NCBI GenBank assembly: GCA_018650445.1
Contig: JABIFX010000023.1
Coordinates: forward strand, 1 to 64,000
DNA: 64,000 nt
Direction: 5' to 3'
From: Fidelibacterota bacterium
GTDB taxonomy: Bacteria > Fidelibacterota > UBA8477 > JABMPR01
This document shows positions 18,501 to 27,794 of this stretch, piece by piece. Position numbers and translations under genes: made by a program. The notes beneath the pieces are model-generated. The model was not told the origin of the DNA and did not search any database. It was given only the letters and a program-made list of their open reading frames with translations. The number at the start of each line of letters is the position of its first letter. Positions within the stretch are counted from its first letter, which is position 1.

Positions 18501-19049
18501 ACCAGGCCATTTGAGAGCATAATCCACTGACGGCCAGCCTGCTGCAGGCCAGGAAGCTGGCAGGTGACTCATGGCAGGATATTCACTTATTAAATTTGAG
18601 TAGCCTTCCACAGGGTATAAACCCCATTCCACATCGCCAGTAAGATTGACATCCATCTCCTCACGATAACTGGTCTGGAGATAATACATGGTGTGATGGT
18701 CATTCATGAGAACTGAAGCCCAATCCGTAAGAGGTATGGTATCAACCTGTGTATTGGGATCATCTTTAATATATACTTTCGCACCAAGCAGCAGCCCCAT
18801 ACCATCAACCATTTTTGAGCCAGCTGAGTTGTTGGGCCAGCGCGAAACATTGGGTTTCCGCCAGGCTGAAAGTTCTGTAGTATTCTGAAAGTACATGAGG
18901 ACACGGTTACCGGTCATGTAGCCTTCACGTTCAAATTCCGGATCCCCAGCTGGATCAATGGGTCCCACAAAGGGTCTACCCTGTCCTAGAATACTTGATG
19001 TTCCTATGGCAAGGATTGCAATTAACAAAAGATATGGACGAATTCTCAT
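15555..19049 (-). CDS. Large FN3/type IX sorting-domain surface protein
   Basis: A 1164-residue secreted protein of a family I know only from FCB-group genomes next to TonB receptors; its function is not established. Signal peptide to about residue 22. The N-terminal half is rich in Asp/Asn loops that look calcium-binding (DNDDDGLLNEKRDND, DANGDGIYQPAEYF). An FN3-like domain lies at about 585-720 (KVILTWDDIADTRTRD ... FEGYKIYRSTDKFL). The C-terminal sorting domain contains VVPNPYVVTNMMET and AAGMYLYHIEAMG. Start chosen at ATG with AGGAGG 5 nt upstream. It is 9 nt downstream of the TonB receptor and 11 nt upstream of the PorV-like gene. In place of SusD it is the obvious candidate for a receptor-associated glycan-capturing lid, which is inference. 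Confidence 0.7.
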   Translation of the reverse strand: MRIRPYLLLIAILAIGTSSILGQGRPFVGPIDPAGDPEFEREGYMTGNRVLMYFQNTTELSAWRKPNVSRWPNNSAGSKMVDGMGLLLGAKVYIKDDPNTQVDTIPLTDWASVLMNDHHTMYYLQTSYREEMDVNLTGDVEWGLYPVEGYSNLISEYPAMSHLPASWPAAGWPSVDYALKWPGEWNGRFGRGVTYADMEAYFVVNDAQDQEYLGVEDLVKYYPRPGKSIQANATQQAGAPWGGLGLRVEQRGFQWNNPQARDAIFWEYSIANTSDYDLLEVAFGYWVDNAIGHNAVGASDGDDEKGYFDDELDMSYSWDVSGRGVGNVKTGTMGFAYLESPGVPNDFIDNDDDGLLNEKRDNDPIAMVGSHDNIADLQKFLDFYKLAESDLRPHWDADEDQDWEDGFDANGDGIYQPAEYFGDDVGLDGVGPGELNYTGPDEGECDHMPSFREGQGCEPNFNFTDVSESDMVGLTAFQMFPVPSHSISNTTTWFKNDQAMWELIAADSLEEYTTNTSNLIEVFASGPFALPQGLTERISMSELHSYDDLDGLNDDDHRAPALYELKKIVQVIYEKDYRFAQPPKMPTLTATPGDGKVILTWDDIADTRTRDPFVGNVNDFEGYKIYRSTDKFLADPETITDGFGQPTFKTSIFQCDLKNGKQGFTDFGLLNGTAYYLGSETGLSHRYIDNNVQNGRTYYYAVVAYDYGAPNIGPGISPSENNAVIELDEGEEVRSYGKNVAIMTPRQSAAGYEQPELALIEPENLFGTGTVTPQILSNAGLKENHTYIVTFESDTIKELSSYEHGLFYSTSGFSILDESDSNRVVYSENVDHFTGSNILSIEGDSLLTAQGYSDFVTLNPDGVSSDVFDGLQIEIDPGVLVPEYSYARSDWLIGSGLINIVPSELESRLLAWDYDIIFTNDDSAYVGKARGGTVRDVDGSSGLDVLWQEPFSFYVLNTSFVDTNNMYDTFDMVAIDLDGDGEFNKFNDKILVGVQDRDRWKATVFEINFKFVTENTFPEAEDVYEVRFNRPFFETDSLRFTVQSSGELDIVSLRTKMDSIQVVPNPYVVTNMMETAVANPFLNQRRKLMFTHIPAECVITIFTVSGTLVDRIVVDNADPENGIAHWDMLTREGLEIAAGMYLYHIEAMGTDTPETKTGKFAVIK

Positions 19050-19058
19050 TGCATCCTC

Positions 19059-21767
19059 CTAGAATGACAGGCCAACGCCAAGTTTAACCTGGCGGGGAGC
19101 GCTAAATGCTGAGGGGTCTTGGTAAAGTTCACTATATGGGAAGAAATCTTCCTTGAAGTTTGAAAGATCAGCATCGGTGACAATGGCCGTATAGGCACGT
19201 CCAGTTTCACCATTAACCCAGTTTTCGTTTAGTCGATCAAACAGATTATATACTGACAGATCAAATTTAAGGTTCATCCCTTTTAACAATTTCATGTTGT
19301 AGTATGCCGTTAGATCAGCATGATAGCGAATTGGACGATAATCATTGTTTGGATAAAGATTTACGCGAGCAAGAATACTTTCACCCTGTGGAGAGAATGT
19401 ATAAGGGGCTCCTGAATTGAAGTATCCAGTAAGTGAAACTCCATAATTAGGTCCTATATATCCAAGGGTTCCATTTAAGGTGTGTCTCTGATCCCAACTC
19501 ATGGGAATAAATTTATTTACTGGATCTTGACTTGAACCGGCCCTGTCAAATGATTGTGTTGGTGAATCAGCATTTCCACGAGTGTATTGCAAAGTATAAT
19601 TCAACCAGACATTGATGGGATTCTTGAATACATCAAATTTAACTTCAAGACCACGGACGTTCCCGTAATCCTTATTGGTGTACATCCCATATTCAATTTG
19701 GTTGTAGGTACTGATAATTTTGGTACTCAACAAATTATAGATATCCTTGTAAAACAGAGATACTTCAACTCCCACACCCGAGGCGACCTCCTGCCAGAGT
19801 CCAATTTCATAGGCAACTGTTTTTTCAGCCTCCAGATTGGAATTACCCATGGTGGTGGAATAATCGCTTGGCGCTATGAGGAATGAGTGATTCTGGTACA
19901 TGGCATACATAGGTGGCAACTGGAAGAAATGTCCGTAGCTAAAGTGCAGAATTGCAGCACTACCCAATTGATAAGCCAGGCCGATCCTGGGGCTCACCTG
20001 AAAGGTCTTAGGGGTTTCAGGATAGGTTGATGTCCTTGAGCTATCATCTTCAAAGAACAACTGATTGGCAGGATTTCTCAGGTCACTGGGGTAACGGGTT
20101 GCAGGATCAAACCAATCATAGCGGATACCATAATTGATGACCATCTCGTCATATTCCATTTTATCCTGGATATATCCGGCAAAATCAGATGGAGTAACGG
20201 TATATACATCAGCATAAACTGAACTATCACCGTAAACCACTGGTTCATAGGTAAATACGGCGAGGGGTGTTCCCTCATACTTATTCCGAATATTGTGCCA
20301 TTGGTTGGTTAGATCGTGCTGTACATAGTTTAGACCGGCTTTGATATTGTGATGAGAATTGATCTGCCAGGTTAAGTCTAATTTGGCAGCGTTATCTATC
20401 ATCCAGCGTTCGCTGTGATCTTTATTTTGTCCACCTGTGCTGACTCCTACGCCATAACTATTGGAATAGATATCGTTAACATATTTTGAACTTAGCTTTT
20501 CCCTATATACATAGTTGCCATTGTAGGTGTCCATTGAGGAAAGTTTCAGTTCATAAAAAAGACTATTGGTAAGCAAGTGGTTAAGTTGAAAAACTGTGAA
20601 ATTTGATTCACGATAGCTGCTGGCCATCCCATGTGGGTTGTAACGCGACCCATGATCGTAGCCATCCCAACGATCATTATTTATGGAATGCATGAGCGAA
20701 AATTTTATGCCACCTGACATGTTGAACACCATCTTCCCCAGGAAGGAACGGTTTAAGGAACCATTCATGGGTACCAATACACTGTCACCCTCATTCTCGG
20801 TGATCCAACCCGCCGTAATTTCAGACGTATAGTCGCTAAAATCATCGACATTATAACGGGAAATACCATTGAGGTGGTTGCGATTATGCTGATAACGTGT
20901 ATTGACAAAAAATGTAATTTTGTCTCCAAGTACTGGACCACTTAATTGAAATTTATAGTCTTCATTTTGATTTACACTGAGGGTTTCAATACCCTTGAAT
21001 ATATCATCGTTTCCGGTGATATAATTGGCCATTCCTGTATAGAAAGAGCCATGAAATTCTTTACTGCCGTCTTTAGTAACCGCATTTACCACACCACTCA
21101 TGGCGCGGCCATACTCTGCATTAAATGTCCCCGTAATAACTTCGAGATCCTTGATAGATTCAGGTTCGATCTCTACTGAGGCAAATTGACCTCCAAAAGT
21201 CTCATCAACAGAAACACCATCGATGAGATAAGAAACTTCAGTTGATCTACCTCCCCTGAAGTGACCATCTACCACCCCTGCCTGCATGTTGACTACTGCA
21301 CCAAGGCTTTCTACAGGTAACATCTCCAACTGTTCTGATGAGATATTCTTGATCGTTCCAGTCTGATCTTTCTTGATAGCTGCCCGTTCGACCTCAACAA
21401 CAACGACTTCACCAGTAATTGTGGCCACTTTCATGCGCACATCAACGGGAACAGTCCTATTGATTGAAACAGGGATGGACTCGACAACGACGGGAGCGTA
21501 TCCAATCATATCAACACGCAAGTCATAATGTCCCGGGCGGATATTAAGGATAAAATACCTTCCTTCTATATCGGCCGCGGCACCCATCTGTGTTTCCAGC
21601 AAGATAACATTTGCTCCGGGAAGTGGCTCTCCGGTTACGTCATCAATGATTGTTCCGGCGATTTTCCCCGTTGTCTGTGCCTGAAGACTACCTGCAAGCA
21701 TAAGAGACAATCCTGTCACTGTTAAAAGTCTACGGCGGAGCTTTTCTAAATCAAATTTCATCATCAT
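19059..21767 (-). CDS. TonB-dependent receptor with carboxypeptidase-like N-terminal domain
   Basis: A 902-residue outer-membrane receptor. After the signal peptide (ending SLQAQ) comes a carboxypeptidase-regulatory-like domain (about 32-115; GTIIDDVTGEPLPGANVILLE). Next is a plug domain (about 140-235; RGGRSTEVSYLIDGVSVDE, EYGRAMSGVVNAVTKDG), then a 22-strand-type barrel ending in the aromatic terminal strand VKLGVGLSF. These proteins import oligosaccharides or other large ligands using TonB energy. The extra N-terminal domain is SusC-like, but no SusD gene is in the window. It is 83 nt downstream of the surface binding protein, with a GC-rich hairpin in that gap. The start region is ATGATGATG, so the exact Met is uncertain. 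Confidence 0.9.
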   Translation of the reverse strand: MMMKFDLEKLRRRLLTVTGLSLMLAGSLQAQTTGKIAGTIIDDVTGEPLPGANVILLETQMGAAADIEGRYFILNIRPGHYDLRVDMIGYAPVVVESIPVSINRTVPVDVRMKVATITGEVVVVEVERAAIKKDQTGTIKNISSEQLEMLPVESLGAVVNMQAGVVDGHFRGGRSTEVSYLIDGVSVDETFGGQFASVEIEPESIKDLEVITGTFNAEYGRAMSGVVNAVTKDGSKEFHGSFYTGMANYITGNDDIFKGIETLSVNQNEDYKFQLSGPVLGDKITFFVNTRYQHNRNHLNGISRYNVDDFSDYTSEITAGWITENEGDSVLVPMNGSLNRSFLGKMVFNMSGGIKFSLMHSINNDRWDGYDHGSRYNPHGMASSYRESNFTVFQLNHLLTNSLFYELKLSSMDTYNGNYVYREKLSSKYVNDIYSNSYGVGVSTGGQNKDHSERWMIDNAAKLDLTWQINSHHNIKAGLNYVQHDLTNQWHNIRNKYEGTPLAVFTYEPVVYGDSSVYADVYTVTPSDFAGYIQDKMEYDEMVINYGIRYDWFDPATRYPSDLRNPANQLFFEDDSSRTSTYPETPKTFQVSPRIGLAYQLGSAAILHFSYGHFFQLPPMYAMYQNHSFLIAPSDYSTTMGNSNLEAEKTVAYEIGLWQEVASGVGVEVSLFYKDIYNLLSTKIISTYNQIEYGMYTNKDYGNVRGLEVKFDVFKNPINVWLNYTLQYTRGNADSPTQSFDRAGSSQDPVNKFIPMSWDQRHTLNGTLGYIGPNYGVSLTGYFNSGAPYTFSPQGESILARVNLYPNNDYRPIRYHADLTAYYNMKLLKGMNLKFDLSVYNLFDRLNENWVNGETGRAYTAIVTDADLSNFKEDFFPYSELYQDPSAFSAPRQVKLGVGLSF

Positions 21768-21788
21768 CTACCAGTTGGCTATGTGAAA

Positions 21789-21818
21789 GGGGGACGAACT
21801 TTAAGTGTCCATCCCCCC
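21789..21818 (-). terminator. GC-rich hairpin between binding protein and TonB receptor genes
   Basis: Read on the minus strand, GGGGGGATGGAC and GTCCCCC can pair around an 11-nt loop with a two-base bulge, followed by TTTC. This could be a partial terminator or an mRNA-stability hairpin that sets receptor level relative to the upstream binding protein. There is no full U-tract, so strong termination is unlikely. Confidence 0.35.
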
Positions 21819-21850
21819 GCACAGTTTATTTCTCTAAAACGTCAACAATC

Positions 21851-24379
21851 TTATTTCATCAAGATCATTTTTTGGGTACTGGTAAAGTTACCAGCTTCTA
21901 AGCGGTACATATAAACACCTGAAGCAAGTGTTCCAGCCTGGAATTGAATCTCATGAGTTCCAGCCTGCTGAACATTGTTCACCAGCGTCATTACTTCCTG
22001 ACCCAATACATTAAACACTGTCAATTTTACGTGCTCGGATTGACCGATTTCGTAATTGATGATTGTGCTTGGATTGAAGGGGTTAGGATAGTTGCTGCTC
22101 AGTGAATAGGTAGCAGGTGTCTCTACATCTTCAACACCAACAGTTCCTGAGATATAGGAATGTGACCATACAGCAGTTGTCTGCCAGGCATTGTCAGTAT
22201 TGTTTGGTGAGCTCTGGACGTTTCCTTCCCAGGCACCACCGCCATCATTATCATGAATAACGGGTTCCATGATAATACGCATACCATTTGCTGGATGAAA
22301 GCGGGCATCCGTAAATCCATTGGCTGTGGCCAATGAGTCGAGAGATACTTTGGCTTCAAATACGTAATCAGGGTTGAAACCTTCAAAATAGTAGTTTCCA
22401 TCACCTGATGTGGCCATCGTTAACTGACCATCGACATCACGAACCATGGTGTTCTCAGAGAAAACCAATTTGTAATCTGGTTTGTCACCACGGTACATGG
22501 CATTATGTCTTGGACCTGTCCAGTCGTATAGACCGAAGAACAGTTCAAAGGCATCCATTTCCCACCAGTTACCTTCGCCAGTAAAACCAGCATATACATT
22601 GTCTGTCACTTCACCAGCGATGTACATGAAATCATCATCCATGGCCATATACAGATTGGCTGAAGCATCATCATTGTCATCAACAGCTCCCCAGATACTG
22701 GAAATGCCCCATGAGTTTGGAGCTCCAATGAAGAAAGGAGTGACATCAGACCATTCATCAAAGAAACCATCAGCTACAAAATCAGCAGGAGCTTCCATTT
22801 TGATCGTTGGGATACCTAAAGCGGTATTCGTGTATGAGCTTGGTGACAAACCTGCAGCACCTGGATTTGCTGAAGCATCAGTACAGACTACGGCGTAGTA
22901 ATACTCAACCGAAGTATCATCATCAGGTGTATACAAGTAATGAACAACACTGGGTGCACCTTCAAGATGACCCGATGCTACCACATCAACGGCTAGATCA
23001 GTCACATCAGTGATAGGAGCCATACTTGCGTATACAGCATAGGTTTCACCCTCTTCACCAGGTACATCTTCCCAGGTAACCAGGTTGTAGTTGGTTCCAG
23101 GAAGTGCGCTGACATTTAATGGCGCTACAGTACCTGTTGTATCAACATTACCCATGTTCATGAAATATAGATCATCATATGCATAGTTTACATTTGATCC
23201 ATCCCAACGGGTTGCAACCAGCACTGCTGCTACCTGTACAGTACCCTCAGGCATAACCATGGAGGCTGTGTACATTTCATAATCAGTGGTTGTTTCAAAG
23301 AGAACATCACCTGTACTATGAAGCACGACTCCAGCAGCATCTTTTGCTTCAATCTTATATCCACCAAAAGCTCCCTCACCAGGAGTTTCAGAGATATTTT
23401 TGATATATCCACCTAATTCCCAGGTTTCACCCTGAGCAGCTGGAATAGAATCTTCAGTATAGAAAACAGCCCATGCTGCGCCATTTTCAACACCTAATTC
23501 ACCAAATTTTTCACCAGTGCGTGCTACAGCATTGTCAGCCACGATGCGTGCGTGTGCAGCACCATCACCAGCATGGGCAACACCCCAGCCAAAATCATCT
23601 TCTTGATCATCAGCAGATTCAAATCCACCATTGGTCAACTTATTTTTTGACCCAGTAAGCCTGAAATCATCAAAAATAACGGAACCAGTTACAACATCGC
23701 CAATACCGCTACCACTTACGGAAAACTCCATTGCGAAGCCTTTGATCTTGTCTTTGTCTAACTGAAGGTTTCCAGGAGTTCCTGACCAACCTGTGTGTGT
23801 CCAACCGGTGTTACCCCAGCTGTCATCACCCACGAGCGCCATATTAACTGTATTCCAGCCTGGTTCATCATCCAGGATATAGCTGAAGGAATACCAGAAT
23901 TCACCTAGATCACTATAACTGGAGTCTGTGATATCACCATAATCCAAGAGATTAAGTCTGAGGTGAACGCGACCCAATGAGTCCTGAGGAACCACATTAT
24001 AGTATGAAAAAGAAAGACTATCATACAGGGACCAATCGTATACACCTGTACTTAGTGTATCAGGATAACGATGCTGGATCTTGGTGTAACCACCCCAGCT
24101 CTCTGAATTGTGAATACTATAGTCAACCCGCATCGCTCCAGTACCTTCCAGTACGATGTCGTTAACATAGCTCATCTCGATCCATCCCAGGGATGAATCT
24201 GCGCCGGTACTGATGGCATAATGTGCAGCCAGATCTGCTGTACCGCCTTCAGTTACTGGCTCAAACCATTCCCAATAGGCTGTGTCTGCAGGGGCGGCAT
24301 CAAAATTATTGATGACCTGTGCATGACCCACAACCATTAGGAGAGTAAGAACCATGCTAAAACGTAACACTGTCTTCAT
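21851..24379 (-). CDS. Multidomain carbohydrate-binding surface protein with type IX tail
   Basis: The listed ORF opens 18 codons too early. The ATG at 24377-24379 has AAGGAGG 7 nt upstream and is followed directly by a signal peptide (MKTVLRFSMVLTLLMVVGHAQ), giving 842 residues. In listed-ORF numbering the domain order is: a jelly-roll module at about 40-260 ending VIFDDFRL; a CBM4-like module at about 265-425 (LTNGGFESADDQEDD); an FN3-like stretch at about 430-530; a CBM9-like module at about 540-765 (DGFFDEWSDVTPF, MYIAGEVTDN, WWEMDAFELFFG); and a sorting domain (SNYPNPFNPSTIINYE). There is no catalytic domain, so it probably binds glycan at the cell surface. It is translated between the SGLT transporter and the TonB receptor and takes the place of a SusE/F-type binding protein. 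Confidence 0.82.
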   Translation of the reverse strand: MKTVLRFSMVLTLLMVVGHAQVINNFDAAPADTAYWEWFEPVTEGGTADLAAHYAISTGADSSLGWIEMSYVNDIVLEGTGAMRVDYSIHNSESWGGYTKIQHRYPDTLSTGVYDWSLYDSLSFSYYNVVPQDSLGRVHLRLNLLDYGDITDSSYSDLGEFWYSFSYILDDEPGWNTVNMALVGDDSWGNTGWTHTGWSGTPGNLQLDKDKIKGFAMEFSVSGSGIGDVVTGSVIFDDFRLTGSKNKLTNGGFESADDQEDDFGWGVAHAGDGAAHARIVADNAVARTGEKFGELGVENGAAWAVFYTEDSIPAAQGETWELGGYIKNISETPGEGAFGGYKIEAKDAAGVVLHSTGDVLFETTTDYEMYTASMVMPEGTVQVAAVLVATRWDGSNVNYAYDDLYFMNMGNVDTTGTVAPLNVSALPGTNYNLVTWEDVPGEEGETYAVYASMAPITDVTDLAVDVVASGHLEGAPSVVHYLYTPDDDTSVEYYYAVVCTDASANPGAAGLSPSSYTNTALGIPTIKMEAPADFVADGFFDEWSDVTPFFIGAPNSWGISSIWGAVDDNDDASANLYMAMDDDFMYIAGEVTDNVYAGFTGEGNWWEMDAFELFFGLYDWTGPRHNAMYRGDKPDYKLVFSENTMVRDVDGQLTMATSGDGNYYFEGFNPDYVFEAKVSLDSLATANGFTDARFHPANGMRIIMEPVIHDNDGGGAWEGNVQSSPNNTDNAWQTTAVWSHSYISGTVGVEDVETPATYSLSSNYPNPFNPSTIINYEIGQSEHVKLTVFNVLGQEVMTLVNNVQQAGTHEIQFQAGTLASGVYMYRLEAGNFTSTQKMILMK

Positions 24380-24414
24380 TGTGTAACCTCCTTGTGTTGT
24401 TGTATCTTCATAAT

Positions 24415-26022
24415 TTACGCAAATTTTATCCATAGCCCTATGATAGCTATTACCAACACTACCGATGCTATAATATTGTTTCTATTCCACTTGGCATCCT
24501 GCTCATCCATCCGACGACTGAGATCAGTCTGCAGCTCGGAGGCAGTTGCCATAGTGAGTCCAGAAATTCGATGTTTCAGTGGAGCTACTGTGATGAGACT
24601 GACTGTCACAAGCACGCCCACAGAGACCAGGAACAAGAAAACGGCAAAATGCAAAAAATTCATAGTGGCAAACCATTCAAAACCACCCAGTGAGGTCCCA
24701 GATTTAACAAGAATTTCCAGAACAAATCTTGATGCTCCCAGCACAGCCCCAACTCCCAAAGCAGAGATCGCTCCAGTGGCATTCGCCCGGCTCCAGAATA
24801 TTCCCAGGATGAATACGGCTGCAATGGGTGGACTGATATAGGCCTGCACGCTTTGCAGGTAAACAAACAGCTGACCACTCAACATGGTGATGAGTGGAAC
24901 TGTGAGTACACCGAGTACAACCATAACCGTGGTAGCAAGTCTTCCTACCAGGACCAACTCAGCTTCTGAGGAATCCGGTCTGAAATTTTTGTAGAAGTCG
25001 ATGGTAAAGAGTGTAGATGTACTGTTAAAAACACTGGCAAGTGATGACATCAGAGCGGCCAGAAGACTAGCAATCACAATTCCCTTGATTCCAGAGGGTA
25101 ATAAATAGCTCGTAACCAGAGTTGGGTAGGCCTCATCCCCTGTTGTTCCAAATAGGGCTGCTGCAATTAAACCAGGGAGTACGAGAATGAATACGGGTAA
25201 GATCTTTAGAAAACCAGCCAGGATTGCTCCTGACCGTGCGTGGTTGATATTTTTTGCGCTTAATACACGCTGGACGATGAACTGATCCGTACACCAATAC
25301 CAAACACCGAGAATGGGCGCTCCAAAAATGATTCCCGTCCAGGGAAAATCCGGGTGATCAAAAGCCTTGAACATCTGGAAATATTCCACAGGCAATTTGG
25401 CCTGAAGTCCAGTAAAGCCTCCTACTTCATTTAAACCAAGGAGTGTCAATGCGATGGCACCCCCAATGAGGATGAATGCCTGAACCAATTCAGTGTAGAT
25501 CACAGCGCTCAGTCCACCAGCTATGGTATAGATTCCAGTAACCACGATGAGAACGATGGCTGAGGTCATCATATCCCAGCCTAAAATTTTGTGAATCAGC
25601 AAGCCGCCAGCATAAAGGGTTACGGATATTTTTGTGATGACATATGCAATAATGGAGACTGAGGTTAAATACCTACGACTAGCTTTGCCATATCGTTTTT
25701 CCAGAAATTCAGGCATGGTAAAGACACCTGACTTCAAATAGAAGGGGACAAATATCCAACCCAAGAAGAGTACCATGAAAGCAGCCAACCATTCAAAATG
25801 GCCTACAGCCAAACCACTACTGGAACCAGTACCAGCTAGCCCGATAAAATGTTCACTTGAAATGTTTGAGGCAAAGAGGGAGGCACCAATGGCGATCCAC
25901 CCGACATTTCTGCCAGCCAGGAAGTATTCAGTGCTGTTCGTGTTGCGTCGTGAGAAGTAAATCCCGACTCCGATGACGAGAACGAAGTACAGGATGATGA
26001 CGACGAAATCTAGTCCGCTCAT
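24415..26022 (-). CDS. SGLT-type sodium/sugar cotransporter (SSS family)
   Basis: A 535-residue inner-membrane carrier with the SSS fold. Seen: EYFLAGRNVGWIAIGASLFASNISSEHFIGLAG; VWYWCTDQFIVQRVLSAKN, the sugar-branch signature; and MSSLASVFNSTSTLFTIDFYKNF, the sodium-site helix. The close resemblance to vertebrate-type SGLT segments points to glucose or a small glucoside driven by sodium, fitting a marine or saline habitat. It is the first gene of the long minus-strand operon that runs into the binding protein and TonB receptor. The ribosome site AGGGA is modest. Upstream is a 323-nt AT-rich gap after the response regulator gene. Confidence 0.9.
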   Translation of the reverse strand: MSGLDFVVIILYFVLVIGVGIYFSRRNTNSTEYFLAGRNVGWIAIGASLFASNISSEHFIGLAGTGSSSGLAVGHFEWLAAFMVLFLGWIFVPFYLKSGVFTMPEFLEKRYGKASRRYLTSVSIIAYVITKISVTLYAGGLLIHKILGWDMMTSAIVLIVVTGIYTIAGGLSAVIYTELVQAFILIGGAIALTLLGLNEVGGFTGLQAKLPVEYFQMFKAFDHPDFPWTGIIFGAPILGVWYWCTDQFIVQRVLSAKNINHARSGAILAGFLKILPVFILVLPGLIAAALFGTTGDEAYPTLVTSYLLPSGIKGIVIASLLAALMSSLASVFNSTSTLFTIDFYKNFRPDSSEAELVLVGRLATTVMVVLGVLTVPLITMLSGQLFVYLQSVQAYISPPIAAVFILGIFWSRANATGAISALGVGAVLGASRFVLEILVKSGTSLGGFEWFATMNFLHFAVFLFLVSVGVLVTVSLITVAPLKHRISGLTMATASELQTDLSRRMDEQDAKWNRNNIIASVVLVIAIIGLWIKFA

Positions 26023-26345
26023 GCGTCATCCCTGATAGTCAGCTTATTTAGTTCGTAATTTCTCATTAACTATTCATCTATAGTCAAATACCAGACCAGT
26101 TATGCCATGATTAGATCGCTCCTGACTTTAAGCGTTTCAGTTTTGGCTTATACGGTCCATAATGTTTATGTTAAGTTGTTGAATAACAGGGGCATACAGG
26201 AATACAATCAGTTCTTAATAATAAATATATTAACTAGAATTGCTTGTTCGAATTGAATATTTTTTAACGAGTAAATGACCTGTTTGACTTATTATAGGAA
26301 TAATATTGTTATTATAATGATAATTCTATACGGGGAACCAAATAT
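26023..26345. other. AT-rich intergenic gap between response regulator and SGLT operon
   Basis: 323 nt with no convincing ORF. It should hold the 3' end of the sensing operon and the promoter of the SGLT operon. I see short AT-rich direct repeats (TTATTATA twice near 26300) but no clear sigma-70 or sigma-54 match on the minus strand and no strong terminator hairpin. Read-through from the regulator gene is therefore possible. Confidence 0.5.
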
Positions 26346-27791
26346 CTACTTCAGTCCGAGTTCCTTGCACATCCGGTGAAAATTGGGAGGTGCCAGCCCC
26401 AGTTTTCCAGCAGCTTCTGTATCGGTTCGACTGTGTTGTCGGACAAACTCGAAATACTGCTTGCGAAAATTTTGCTCCACATCTTTTAGAGGGAGGATGT
26501 TCTCTTGTGAAAATACGGGGTGGGTCAGACCTGTGACCTTGTCTTGTGCCTGAATATCCATTGCCAATTCCACAGTTTCCTGTGTGATAGCATCATTGCT
26601 CAATATGACCAACCTTTGTGCTACATTCTTAAGTTGTCGAACATTTCCCGGCCAATGAAATTGCTCCAGGATATTCCAAGCATCGTCTGTGATGGCAGGA
26701 AGAACAATACTCAGGTCGCGACAGTGGTGTCCCACAAAATAATCAATCAGGGTACGAATATCCTCTTTGCGTTCTTTGAGGGCCGGAGCTTGGATATTGA
26801 GAATATTCAATCTGTAATAAAGGTCCTCGCGGAACAGATTCTTTTTCATCCGCTCCTTTAAATTTTTATTTGTAGCTGCAATGACCCTGACATCGACATG
26901 GTAGCTCTTTTTTCTACCAATTTTGTCCATCTCTCCTGTCTCTAGGACGCGGAGTAGTTTGGCCTGCGCCTGATAGGGCAATTCAGAAATCTCATCTAGA
27001 AAAATGGTTCCATGATTGGCCTGTTCGAAGAGGCCTGCCTTATCCTCTTTTGCACCTGTAAAAGCCCCCTTGAGAAAACCGAAAAGTTCACTCTCAATCA
27101 GTTCATCTGGAATGGCAGCACAGTTCACAGTAACAAAGTTTTCATAGCGCCTGTTGCTCAGGTAATGGATGTTTCTGGCGATGAGCTCCTTACCGGTTCC
27201 CGATTCACCTATAATCAGCACATTCGCATGGGTGGCGGCATACTTATCTATGCGCTCTCTAACCTTCAATATTTCCTCAGAATCACCCAGCATGGGTCTC
27301 TCCTGAAGGATGCGGTCAATTTTTTTATCCAATCGGCTCTGAGACTGGATTTTCTCTTGCTCAAGCTGTTTTTTCTCAGCCGCATTCATGATAGTCAAAA
27401 TGAAATCAGTGGGTTGATAAATAAATTCCTCGATATCCGAGGGATATTTTGTACCAAACCAGTAGGCTCCACTCTCAATCAACTGATTTGCGAAATGTAG
27501 ATCGGTCTGATTGATGGTCATTTTTGTAATGACAATGATCTGGATGCTGGGATCAACCTTCTTGAGTCGCTTAATGAGCCGCTCGCCGTATAATCCACCG
27601 GAAATCTGATAGTCCAGGATAGCTACATCATAAGGGCCCCTTTTCTCAAGTGTCTGAAGGGCATCCTCTCCTGTTGAAACAATATCTTTGATGGAAATTC
27701 TTTCACGGTATGGATTGATAGTATTTTTGATTCGGCGAACATCAAATTCTTCATCTTCAATAAGGAGTACTTTTATTTGGTCTTGTTCCAT
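26346..27791 (-). CDS. NtrC-family sigma-54-dependent response regulator
   Basis: A 481-residue protein. Residues 6-125 form a receiver domain with acidic pocket EDE (12-14), phospho-acceptor D60 in AILDYQ, and a conserved Lys in FGTKYP. About 170-400 is the AAA+ sigma-54-interaction domain, with Walker A GESGTGKE, the sigma-54 contact loop GAFTGA and Walker B GTIFLDEISE. The C-terminus is a Fis-type helix-turn-helix (TEAAGKLGLAPPNFHRMCKEL). All parts needed for phosphorylation-dependent activation of sigma-54 RNA polymerase are intact. Its gene starts 3 nt after the kinase gene, so the two are certain partners. A sigma-54-like promoter faces the glucan genes across the divergent gap and is the natural target. 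Confidence 0.93.
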   Translation of the reverse strand: MEQDQIKVLLIEDEEFDVRRIKNTINPYRERISIKDIVSTGEDALQTLEKRGPYDVAILDYQISGGLYGERLIKRLKKVDPSIQIIVITKMTINQTDLHFANQLIESGAYWFGTKYPSDIEEFIYQPTDFILTIMNAAEKKQLEQEKIQSQSRLDKKIDRILQERPMLGDSEEILKVRERIDKYAATHANVLIIGESGTGKELIARNIHYLSNRRYENFVTVNCAAIPDELIESELFGFLKGAFTGAKEDKAGLFEQANHGTIFLDEISELPYQAQAKLLRVLETGEMDKIGRKKSYHVDVRVIAATNKNLKERMKKNLFREDLYYRLNILNIQAPALKERKEDIRTLIDYFVGHHCRDLSIVLPAITDDAWNILEQFHWPGNVRQLKNVAQRLVILSNDAITQETVELAMDIQAQDKVTGLTHPVFSQENILPLKDVEQNFRKQYFEFVRQHSRTDTEAAGKLGLAPPNFHRMCKELGLK

Positions 27792-27794
27792 TCC

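Noticed and set aside
15555-19049. SusD-like identity for the 1164-residue protein
   Set aside because: No lipobox, no TPR-like helical pattern; instead beta-rich with FN3 and a type IX tail.
24392-24841. 149-residue plus-strand ORF
   Set aside because: Antisense to the 3' end of the SGLT transporter; no start signal and composition of a shadow frame.
27012-27500. 162-residue plus-strand ORF
   Set aside because: Antisense shadow of the response regulator; no domain recognised.
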